This document shows, one piece after another, positions 25,405 through 36,009 of a stretch of 64,000 nucleotides of DNA (within the stretch, counting starts at the first letter, position 1; each line of letters starts with the position of its first letter). Source of the stretch: Adiantum capillus-veneris. Its lineage: Eukaryota; Streptophyta; Polypodiopsida; Polypodiales; Pteridaceae. Location: positions 90,135,680-90,199,679 of the forward strand of contig CM043962.1 of assembly GCA_014529385.2 (NCBI GenBank), given 5' to 3'. Both the position numbers and the translations under genes were made by a program. The notes beneath the pieces are model-generated. The model saw only the letters and a list, made by a program, of their open reading frames with translations. It ran no database searches and had not been told where the DNA came from.

Positions 25405-26178
25405 AAGTAGATAATTTTTTCTTAGTTAAATATTAAAACTAATTTAAAAAATATGACACAATTTCCACAGCTTTTTATCAGTGTATCACGTCTAAAAATT
25501 AATTTTTAATAAACAAAGCTTAATTATTATATTTTCTCTTAATTAAGATTAAATTTAATCAATTTCAATCCTAATATAAGTTAATAATTAATTAGATTAC
25601 TAATCATAATTAAGAATCAAATAATGAATAATCTAATATTATATAAGAGAGTAAATAATAGTAGAGATAGGCCTAATCTTCTATAATTTATAATATAAAT
25701 AGAAAAATTAGACATAGATTAATATCATTTACTAATGAGCTAAGATTAGCACTAATTACATTGCTCAATCACTAGAGTTTTTGCTCTCTTAGTGATTTCC
25801 ATGAAGTATCTCTCTACCACGAGAGATTTTTGGCCAGGATTCAGAGTTTGAAAGAATTGTGAAGCTCAAGGCCCTATTTATAGTTTCTCACGGGCCATAG
25901 GAATGTGTTTTAGCAGTTTCTTACAACTCAAGCATGCTCCATCTCTAGATGGTGCCAACTACTTGGGGGAGTCATTATGCATAAATTTTGTATATTGCGT
26001 GTGTTCAAGGACTATTTTAAAAAAATCTTATTTGTGAAAATTTTGACAAATAAAATACACCCTTTTCCTATTCAATCTGTAAATTTTTTTTAATTTCCAT
26101 TTGATGGGATCCTTCTGTATATGAAAATGTGAGAAAAAATGAAATTTAATAACCCTTCTATTGCACTCACATGGTAAA
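25405..26178. other. AT-rich intergenic sequence
   Basis: Very AT-rich to about 25750, then ordinary. No gene or repeat boundary was recognised. Confidence 0.4.
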
Positions 26179-26358
26179 CACATAATTATTAAGTGCCCCC
26201 CCGAGGCCAACTACTGCTAAATCAGTCCTTGGCAGGTCACTGATGGCCCTTCCCAGCTCATGTGATAGTCACATAATTATTAAGTGCCCCCCCGAGGCCA
26301 ACTGCTGCTAAATCAGTCCTTGGTAGGTCACTGATGGCGCTTCCCAGCTCCTGCCCAC
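26179..26358. repeat. Tandem duplication, two units of 91 bp
   Basis: CACATAATTATTAAGTGCCC starts at 26179 and 26270. The units share GAGGCCAACT.CTGCTAAATC and differ at only a few positions, so the duplication is fairly young. Confidence 0.9.
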
Positions 26359-26450
26359 TTTAAATTTTGACTTTGCTAATTTCCAAGCCTATTTTTTGCT
26401 TTATGGGTAAATATCTGGAAAATACCTAGTAGATTATGAAGTCTTGGGCT

Positions 26451-27755
26451 TTAACACTAGCTTGGTACCAAAATAGGACACGTAAGTGTCCTTTTTTTAC
26501 AAATTTAAATTAAATGCTACTTGCATTAGACAACTTATTTAAGAAAGCCCTCTTGATATTCTTAAATATGTTAGCTAGAGGGTCTTTTAAAAATATAACC
26601 TTGCATTTTAGAATCTACCACGATCAAGAATTATACTCATCAAGTTGACCCTCGTAAGACTGCGATTGATGGTTTTAAGAAATCAACTTTATAAGCTGAA
26701 GAAAAAATTAAGCGACCTTGTAGAAATTTTTAGGTGTCTTTTCCAAAATTTTGCTATAGATAATTAAAAGTTTCATGTGCAAAAAATTGACTTGGGAGTA
26801 TGTAAAATAATGGAAAGTTCTATGTGTTTGATATATCCATTTCAAGCATATTGTTATATACAAAGAAAACTATCTTTTTGATGTATATGTGAGTTTTAGA
26901 AATTGATTCATTGCTTACCCTTTCCATCTAGGACTCAAGGTCGCAAATAGAAGGGCTTTGGTATGCAACAATTATTGTATTATTTTAAATATTCAAAAAA
27001 GCATAAGAGAGAGCTTTGATATTTTTATTCTTGATACATAAGCATTCAAAACCTCAAATAATATCAAACTTTCTATGTAGATCAACTAAATGTATCAAAG
27101 TACATGGTACATACACAATTGGGGTGCCCAAAACCTTGGTTTTAATGTTATTATGGAGAGCTCAAGATTTTCAAGAGTTTTTCCACGATAAAAAATTCAA
27201 GATAGAGTTCAAGCAATAAAATTTAATTGAGTTAGAGAGCCCAAAAAATACGTAGTTTCTTGGTTTCAACATATAAAGTCATTTGTAGTTGTCAAATTGC
27301 ACTAGAATAGCCCCAATTCCACGAGGGGAGCTTTGGAAGACCAAAATTATGCTCTAATTCAGCACGTGCTCCAGTATGAAATTATGTCTATAACTTGCGT
27401 GTGACTTAGAAACTTGTCTTTAAAGTGCATTACATTTTTTTGTAACACTAAGTGCTAACACTTGGATTTTATAACCATAAAAAGGGCCATTTCTACAAAA
27501 AGATATAAGAATTTTATGCTTTTTTTGGCAAAACAGCTTGAAATTTTACTAGAATTTATGGCTTAGAACATACCAGAATTCTATCCATACGGATTGTATT
27601 TTGACATGGAGGAAAATCAAGTGTTTTTTTTCCCTCATGAACAACCTATGGTAGAAGCAAGGTATAAAAAACTTCTTTCTAGCTTGACAAATAAATTGCC
27701 AAAACTTAGAAGGAAAACAGGACACTTAAGTGTCCAATTATAGAACTAGTATTAA
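26451..27755. mobile_element. Non-autonomous TIR element 2 (same family, 1.3 kb)
   Basis: The left end TTAACACTAGCTTGGTA (26451-26467) matches the end of the element at 24058. The right end is a more degraded inverse, CTAGTATTAA at 27746-27755. The subterminal box is GGACACGTAAGTGTCC at 26476-26491 and the perfect 16-bp palindrome GGACACTTAAGTGTCC at 27720-27735. No coding capacity is visible. Shared ends and boxes but no obvious shared interior put it in one family with element 1. Confidence 0.65.
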
Positions 27756-28454
27756 TGATTACTATAACCTTTCAATTTTTTAAGAAAAGTAAAGTAATTA
27801 TGAAAACTTCTAGAGGGAATAGTAGGGTTGGTTTTTACCCAAATTCAGTTTTGAAAATTACTAGCTATAGTATAGTCGTGCTTAAGACCAAAATGTCAGC
27901 CAAGTATGTAGCTCGATCTGCAGGCACGTGGAAGAAAATAGATGGTTGTCAAACACCTACTTGAACTTCTAAGACACTCACTACCCAAGGAAATCAAATC
28001 CAGACATCCTATGTGCTATGACTCTCATAAAACCTACGACACTCATGCTACCAAAATTAGGACCAAAATTTCTCAAATCGCCTCAAAACTTACATGGAAC
28101 CCTCTACTTACCAAGAGGTCGCTACCCTATGGCCTCTGATCCTATATCCCAACCAAAACCACTTGGTGCAGAAAACGCATATGAAGATAGACACTCTATT
28201 ACAGGTCACCGGTTCTCAACATGCATCATCCTAACGTGTAGCTCTTCTCGCCGTGAGCCTACTGATATAAATAACTCACAAAACAAACACATGGTTTGCA
28301 AGATAACTCACTCAGAAGCTCGTGGCTCGCCTCATGACAAAATTGAAAACTCGCAATCTTGGTGTTGGTGGGTAGCCCTCGCCGTTGCTAACTTGCTGGT
28401 GGTGTCGGATTTGCAATGGATTCTCTGTAGCACATGTAGCAAAGAGATAAGGCC

Positions 28455-28456
<2 letters not shown>
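27756..28456. other. Intergenic sequence, nothing recognised
   Basis: Short ORFs only. No motif was seen. Confidence 0.4.

Positions 28457-28532
<76 letters not shown>
28457..28532. repeat. (CT)n(CA)n compound microsatellite
   Basis: About 54 bp of CT followed by about 22 bp of CA. The same CT-then-CA order is seen at 11056-11141. Confidence 0.95.
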
Positions 28533-30208
28533 GACACAAAGTAAACGCAAAGATTGATTAATGAAAAAGTCTCCTTAGGGTTACAAAACTTTGGCTTTTA
28601 TACATTCCTCTTGAAAGGCACATCCCATCAAAAATCATATTTGAAATATATCGAAATGAAATACTACATAAAATGGGCGATTCTTCTCGGGTGTTCCTCC
28701 AGTCAACAAGGGGGCACTAGCTACTGGCTTGGGGCACACTCTAGCCTCACTCAGTGCCTATAAATTGGGCCTAGTGCTCAGTTGCTAGAGACAATAGTTG
28801 CATCTACTATTGCATGGCCATACATACATATTATACAGAGTGTTGCAAGCTCTCCATCACCATCTCCATAAGATCTTCTCTCTCACTTGAGGGAGAGAAG
28901 AAGAAGAAGAAGAAAACACTCTTTCTACTTGCTTATCATCTCTTCTCATTTTATAGTGTGCACACTCTTCAATGACTGTGGCAAAAACCTCCACATAGCT
29001 CTCATCGTCACTCTCTTATGGAAAATAAAAAATTCTTTCAATAGTTGGTAATCAATTTCAAAGAACGATAAGAAGATCTAAACTTCATAGCCGTCATCTC
29101 TTTCCCTCTCCACTTTGTTTTTTGAGTAACTACCCTCTCGATGGTTGCTTGTTTATGTACGAGGGTATGTATGGAATTGACAAATGTGTACAAGGATTCA
29201 TGATTTTGTGATCATGTTCAACATGTTGATTTATGCACACAATGTGTTTATGATCATGTATGTGCGTAAAAAGCGCTTTTCGTTTCACATCATGTAGGTA
29301 GTAGGAACACTATTTTGGTCAGGTAGAACCCTTTGAGCCAAAGATTAAACAAATTTTTTAGAATATTTTCTCTCTGGGTATCATGTGAAAATTCCATACA
29401 AGAAAAGATTTATGGACAGAATACAGCTTGTTGTCCACTACACTTAAGTCAAATTTTGGACCCCATGCTCCTCGGAGAACCACCATAACGAATCATCGGA
29501 TGAACGAACCTACTTGAAAAATTAAGAAAATTGATTATAAATGTATTTAGATCACTGATATCATGTTGTGAGTACAAGGTATCAACCGTTCCTTGTAAGG
29601 GGCTGCCTACACGTATAGGGGTACTACGAAGGGGGAGTATCATATGACGTCTTGAGATGGACGAGTGGTTCACGTATGTTTTATGGTTTTTTTTTATGAG
29701 TTGATTTTAATTTTTTGATGTCCGTATGGACAAATATGAATAAGGTGCCTTTTTTGTGTTACAATTGTTTGCATAAGTCTCATATAGGCAAGTGATGTGA
29801 TAAGATGTTAGTCTATGTTATGGGGCTGATATTGATGCTTTTTTTTAGATCAAATACATTCATTTCTATGTTATGCATGGAAAAAAAAATAACAAAAAGT
29901 TATCTTTTGTATATGTGTGATGTTATGGCATATGGTTGATCAAACTGACCGGGATTTTTTGCATCATGTTTGATTTGATGGGATGATTTCATATGATATA
30001 TGGAACCTCGTGGATGGATATGGATGTCTCATGTGCATATGTATATGGATTTCCACCCTTCTAGGTCAAAACTAGCTCTATGTGTTAGGGGGTGAGGTGC
30101 GGTCATAGTGCATCACTTATGCATGGTCAAACATTGTCAAAATGAGATTTTGAAGTCATGTTTAGTCGCTGGACGAACTTCTTTTTTGGCTAAAGAGTTC
30201 ATGTCTTA
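28533..30208. other. Intergenic sequence with an isolated TATA-like site
   Basis: TATAAAT at 28759-28765, followed by pyrimidine-rich DNA and a GAAGAA run near 28900, resembles a promoter or LTR fragment, but no coding sequence follows. The rest is AT-rich, with no supportable gene. Confidence 0.35.
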
Positions 30209-31851
30209 CGCTACAAGAGGTTGTGTGCACTTGTGACGGCTGTAGCGTCAAAAATACAATTGGATTTTTTACCCCTCGACGTTGCAACGGGAACGTCGCT
30301 ATGAGCATCGATATAAGCGACTCTATATGCGTCACTATAAGCATCTCTATATATAGACTCCTATAGCAGCATGCATAGCGACGGTTTCGTTCTTTATTTA
30401 GCGATGTTTATAGCAACGTTGTAGAACCCTACATAAAGACGCCTATAGCGACGCCCAAGAATAAGAAAATTTGGGTGGTAGGGCAATGAATGCCCTGCCA
30501 CCTATCAACCATATTGAACATTGTTCCCAAAATAAAAATGCAAATGTGACAAAAGTATTTTGCCAAAAGTGAATTGACGAAAGGAATACACTAACAAAAT
30601 TATACACATCATAGGAAAAATCACTTGATTGTTAAGCTTTGACCAAAATATGATAGTTACAACACAATTATCATTATTGAGAAAATACATCATTGACCAA
30701 TAGTTACTAAAATGAGGTACACATGTCACCTCATTATACATGCGATGAAAAAGAGAAAACTAGTTCTATCTAGCTACGGCTAGATTGATGTCGCTAACCA
30801 GATGTCTCATCGCATCCAAGTGGCATATCTGTCAGAGACTGCAGAAAAAACAATAAGACTTCTTGTAAGTAAAACATATAATTACAAAAAAAATTGTTTT
30901 TTAGCTTATCATTAGAATACAACAAATGTTAGAGAGTAAGGTGAAATACTAACAATGCCGGAGTGAGAATTGAGAAATGTCCATAAGGGCGTTTAAGCCC
31001 TTTCTGCCCACATACTCGCACTCGTATGGTGTGGGGTCACATCCATCGACCACTGTTCAAAACATACAAAGAATACGTTATGTTAGAATTGAAAAGTACA
31101 ATCATCAATGATTACCAAACCTAAAGGGAAATGCAAAAACACTTGCAAAATCGGCCTCAGATGATGCCCACCTGCAGCTCCTTAAGTGGTGCGAGCTCCC
31201 TACCTCTACTCATGCTTTGGATGTCTCCTTTTGTTGCTTCCACTTGTCAGGATTCTTGCATGTTTCTCGCTTTGCATTCTTCCAATCTTCTTTGGCCAGC
31301 CAATCTGGCATGTTCCACCCCATGCTTTATTGCTTTTTGCACTTCATAACGCTTGTGCCTGCAGTATTTGTGTATCCGCAACTTCATCCACACACGAGAA
31401 ACTTATCATACAGCATGTTGATGACTATCTTTAGTTCATTTGGCACTCAGGTGGTTAGTATGTAGTGTTGAAACACCTGAGAGTAAAGGCCGCGCATGCA
31501 CGATATCAACTTCTTGCCTTTGTCATCCATGATGATGCCGCTGCTGATGTCAGAGGAGTAAGGCAGGCCCTCTCGACTGTGATACATGAACCTGGGTGTC
31601 TTGGCAGGGGTCTCAAGTGGTTTCTTGATGGGGGTATGGACAACAAGTGTGTCCACTGGAGTTGTCTGGGCCCTGAAGCGAGGAGTGTCGACTGGGGTGA
31701 CTCTCGTAGGAGTAGCGAGTGGTGTGTAGCCAGGAACAATGGATCATCGTGCAAAACGTGGAAAAGATGGCGATGTTGTGACTAGTGCGGGGGCAGGCAA
31801 ACAAGGGTAAGGTAAGGATCCTGATCAACTAGAGGTGGTGTCGAAGCATCA
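30209..31851 (-). mobile_element. Decayed CACTA (En/Spm)-like element fragment
   Basis: CGCTACAAGA at 30209-30218 differs in one base from the usual CACTACAAGA end. Inside it, 30235-30460 contains repeated TAGCGACG-like and GTCGCTAT-like motifs on both strands, which are the typical subterminal repeats of plant CACTA elements. On the minus strand at about 31200-31300 a short segment, NMPDWLAKEDWKNAKRE, resembles the plant transposase-associated protein of such elements, with frameshifts around it. The other end was not found. Element A inserted at 31857, so the right part may continue at 45255-45425. Confidence 0.5.
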
Positions 31852-31856
31852 GTGGC
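31852..31856. repeat. Target-site duplication GTGGC of element A (left)
   Basis: Matches 45250-45254 immediately after the 3' LTR. Confidence 0.95.
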
Positions 31857-32420
31857 TGTTAACCCTCGTGGCTCACGGACACCCTATCGCCTACGACGGA
31901 CACTGTAACCGTATTATTTATTTAAGTAGAGTCAGGCACCGGGCTTGTCGGTCCAATAGGGAAAGGTAGAGTGATCGCCGATGAGAGGCGCACTCTAACA
32001 CGAACATGCTAGGGTTAGTTGGCTAAGCATGGGCGCCCAAGTGTGAATGGGGTGAGCTCACATAAAAGCCAATTAAACCTAAAATTGAGTCATTCTCTCA
32101 TTGTGCAATAGAAGCTGCTCTTGCTCCATCTCCACCTTCTCCTTCACCATCTCCTTGTGTGTGTGCGTGTGAGAGAGAGAGAGAGAGAGTGTGAGAGTGT
32201 GTGTGCGATCGAGCGTTGCGGTGGCACGACGGCGGCGAGGCGGTTGAGCGCGGCGTAGCGGCGTCTCCCTCTTCTTCGCGGCGTGGGAATCCTTCATTCG
32301 CAACTACGCAGGAAGGTGAGTGACACACCGTTGTTCCTTGTGAGCTTGTCTGTTGTATGACTGTGTGCTAGGAGCCTTTGTGTCTCACACACGGCGCGTA
32401 GCAAGTCCCTAGCCTTGACA
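31857..32420 (+). repeat. 5' LTR of element A
   Basis: 564 bp, TGTTAACCC...CCTTGACA. It carries an ACATAAAAG TATA-like site near 32060 and a short (GA)n run near 32172. Confidence 0.97.
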
Positions 32421-32424
32421 TTTT

Positions 32425-32442
32425 TGGCGCCGCTGCCGGGGA
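32425..32442 (+). promoter_or_regulatory. Primer binding site, tRNA-Asp type
   Basis: TGGCGCCGCTGCCGGGGA, four T residues after the 5' LTR. It is one base away from the standard primer site of plant Athila/Tat elements. Confidence 0.9.
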
Positions 32443-33420
32443 GCTGCTGCGCGTGAAGCTCCAATGGCGACCTGTAAATTGTATTGAAGCTATTTTTTAT
32501 GTAGGAAAGGCGCGGTTGACTGCATTCAAGTTTTCTGTGTTCTGTTAAGCTCTGTTTTGTTAGTTCTATTAAGCTCCGATTTCAGCTTACACAGTTAGCA
32601 TTTCTTGCGTTTCTGCGTTTTTTGCATTTTCTGGTTTGCACTGCACAGTTTTGTCAAGTTTCAATTTTTGCATTTTCTGTGTTTTCTGGTTTGTGCACAG
32701 TTAGGCGCACAGTTAGTTAATTAAGCAGGTTATTAATTAGGTGAACCACTGATTAGCAGGTCAATAGGTAGGTGGGACAGTAAATAGTTAGGTGATGTCA
32801 ACGCGCACCAAAACGCGTACCAAATAATATCCCAAAAAAATAAATAAATAAATAAATAAAATCTCTATTAAAAAAAATCTTTTTCGAAAAAAAAAATCGA
32901 AAAATAAAACGTGAGTGAGGGGGAGGTTAGATTTTCGAAAATAAAAAACGTGAGTTATGAAAACGGACGGGTTGGTTTGTATAAAAGTTAGATCGGGATC
33001 GTTTCCCGAAGCCCAAGCCCAAGCCCAAGCCCAAGCCTCAGTCCTCAGTCTTATGATATATACTAGACTCACTCTTATATATATACCCTACCTCCTCAAG
33101 AGGGAATGAGAGCATGTGGGACAAGTCCTCCACTCTCCTCCCTTCTCTTCCCACTTGCACCCTTAGACTTGCTATTTGGAGCCTAGTTCCCCAGCTAGGA
33201 AAAGACTGTTTCGGGCTTTTCTGGAGAAAAATAGAACCAAACGGTGGGCTGTAAAGCACAGCACGTCCCTCCTAGCAATACGCTTGTTTTGAGCTATCAC
33301 ACGGCCCATTCCACGACACACTCTAAAAAATCTAGCAAGAAAACAAACAAAAAACACGCAAAAAACTAGTCACAAGGCCTTCTAGAGCAGCTTTTTGACA
33401 CCTTAGGGTATCAAAAGCAC
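32443..33420 (+). other. Untranslated leader of element A
   Basis: About 980 bp without ORF. It contains an (AAAT)n-like run near 32839-32860 and five copies of GCCCAA at 33010-33037. It has no palindromic array like that of element B. Confidence 0.8.
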
Positions 33421-36009
33421 ATGCACTTACGCTCTGGGCGGGTGCTAGAACACGAGCATATTGAGGGTGCCTCTGTTCATACGGACACCCATTACCCATC
33501 CACGATAGGCTCTAGACCCTCAGCGGGGACACAAGGTAGCACCACCCAAGACCCTAAAAAAGCCGCTAGTGATTCCTCCTCCAACTCAGAAATCATGGAA
33601 GCATACCCTACCCAAAACACTGAGAGAGAAGGCCATGCACCTCCCGAAGCTCCACAGCCTAGTACTAGTATGTTTAGCCGTTTCATGGAAACATTAGGTA
33701 GAGCTACTCGCTCGGAACCTGATGCAAATGAAGCACACGAAGGGGGTGGGGAAGTGGACTCTCCTTTCACATCGCACGTGGACCCCACACCCCCAAAGAG
33801 TGTCCATGTGGATATCCTGCCAACTTATTACCAAGAAGGCCCTGTTGAGCTGCCTCCTTCAGAAGTTCCCTCTAGAGTACCGTTGGTGACAAGTAAAACC
33901 ACGGGGAGCAACATTGCTTCTACCTCACAAGAAACCGTTAACACGTCGACTCTAGAAGGATTGTTCATTAATGATCATTGGACATACGACCTCCACATTG
34001 AGGTGTTGACGGATCTACACTCTGGCCACGCCTACCATGTAGGATGGATAGAGATTGTACAATCCACCTCTAGTGCCACGAGTATCGAAGATCAACAGAA
34101 AATGATCTGTAATGTTATCCATGGCATTATTCAATCGGAAAGGCAAAACCGAGGGGTAAATATACTCTCAACTAGCCCCATGAGATTTCTGGATACGAGC
34201 AAGGCTCAACAGCCTACTCTATCACAAATGGAGACTCCTCTAATGAGCCCCATGGACCCATCTTACGTCATTTCACCTGGGGTCTCTATGCAATCTGAGC
34301 CTCCGAGCGACAACTTTAGCTTCCCTAACTTGGCTCAACCCTCTATTAAGGAAAACACAGTGCTCACTCCAGGGATAAGCCTGACAGAGAATGTACTGAT
34401 GACATCTACGGTTAGCGCAGTGCCACTACCTAGTGTCGTAGTACCTAATATGGGGCCTCGACCGTATGTGCCTCTAGCCCCTTATGCACACATGGCCCCC
34501 ACACCTCCAATTGTACCACTTGTTTATGCTTTTCGAGTGCCGCTCCCTAGCCCTTATCCAAGTGGACCTATGCTCGGTTATGTTCCATATCCTGCATCAT
34601 CCACACACATGCCAAGACCGGTACCCGTCCCTCTCCCACATATGATTCCAAGAGTACCTCCACCGGCCCTGCCTCCTCACATAGGTGACTTGGCAGCGTT
34701 TGCTCAAACCATAGGTCGATCTATCGCGGAAAATATGCGTCATGCATCTGATAGAGAGCCTAGAAGTAAGGCAGTACAAATTGCCAAACTCACGCAAAAA
34801 TTCAATGGGGACGAAGATGCTAGAAAACACATTGAAGTGTTTGAACAAGTATGTGATTCCTTAGGGGAACGCAACGAACTACATAAGTGCAATGCCTTAA
34901 GCTTGACATTAAGTGGGAAGGCTGGAGATTGGTATAGAACCCTAAGGGTGGACGAGAAAACAATCTACCCTACCCTTCGAAGGTTGTTTCTAAAGGAGTA
35001 CATACGAGAAGGTGTGCTTTGGTGTGTAGCATCTCAGCTACAGAAGGCCGAACGTAAGGAAGGAGAGTCAGTAAGGGACTTCATTAGTCGTCTAAAGCAC
35101 TTAAACTCTCGCTGCCCTGTAAATGAGCGCTTCAACAATAACCAACTGCTTGATCGATTCATTCGAGGGTTGAGGAATGAAGGAATCTATAATGGACTAG
35201 TGATTAGAGGTATCACAACCTGGGAAGACGTCACTGCCAATGCAATCCAATTAGAGGACAACTTGATGATAGCAGGCATGAGGGTGTCTACTGACACGAG
35301 ATCCACTAGCTCACAAGCCATTGAGTATGAACCCATGACTGCAAAGCCCATTGCCAATGAGCCAAAGGTATTTGAGACATTCTTGACAGACCTCACCAAG
35401 GCAATCCAAGAGTCTCTTAAGGATAATCGACCCCCTCAAAATAGTCACATGTATCCAAGAAGGGAGCAACAATGGTGTTCCATTTGCTTAGGTCCACATA
35501 GCACTAGTGAGTGCCCTACGTTTAGAGTAAAATTTAATGGAACTTGCAACGCATGTGGTAGGTATGGTCACCAAGCTAAGGATTGTTTAATGATCAAACG
35601 TATGATGGCAAATAGACCACCTGTAGCCTGGACAGATACGCCTCGAGCTCCTGTGTTGATGCCTGCTCCACTTGTTGAGCAACTACCGCAACACATGGTC
35701 CCTAGATCTCAAAATGTTGTACAAGCTACACCGCTACCACCTCCTGTGCTAGGACCGCAGCCCCCGCATCCAAGAGTCGCCCCTATGAACCAAGTGGGTT
35801 GCGAGCCATCTAATGCTTATGCAGATGGCTGTGAGGAGGAAATAGACACTAGTATTGCCTACGGACTTGATACATTGGAAGAGTGTCCTATATACTACAT
35901 GGAAGATTGTTGGGGGCAAGTCAAGCCGGTTTATCAAGCTGCTGCTCTCGCATCCAGAGGTCAAAATATCAACACCCAGGCTAGGAGGCCACCTCTTCAA
36001 TGCTACTAG
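33421..36009 (+). pseudogene. Element A Gag (ends at an in-frame TAG within a zinc knuckle)
   Basis: The open frame is 862 codons from ATG at 33421. The start MHLRSGR is typical of plant gypsy Gag. Residues 1-450 are low-complexity and proline/serine-rich. Residues about 455-625 are the retrotransposon Gag capsid domain, with the KFNGDEDARKHIEVFEQ, LSGKAGDWYRTL and RDFISRLKHL blocks. Zinc knuckles follow at Cys686 (CSICLGPHSTSEC, CX2CX3HX4C) and Cys709 (CNACGRYGHQAKDC, CX2CX4HX4C). A third knuckle begins at the very end: its third position is the TAG at 36007, and CGGPHRAAEC continues in the same frame. The protein thus runs into pol in one frame, and the stop is either a mutation of CAG or a read-through site. 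Gag would form the particle. Confidence 0.9.

Noticed and set aside
24058-27755. Firm piggyBac assignment for the TTAA-flanked elements
   Set aside because: TTAA is palindromic and may be part of the inverted repeat; the CACTAG end is not the piggyBac end.
32079-32328. Minus-strand ORFs in the LTRs of element A (also 44908-45160)
   Set aside because: They occur in both LTRs and cross a GA/CT repeat; no sign of protein selection.
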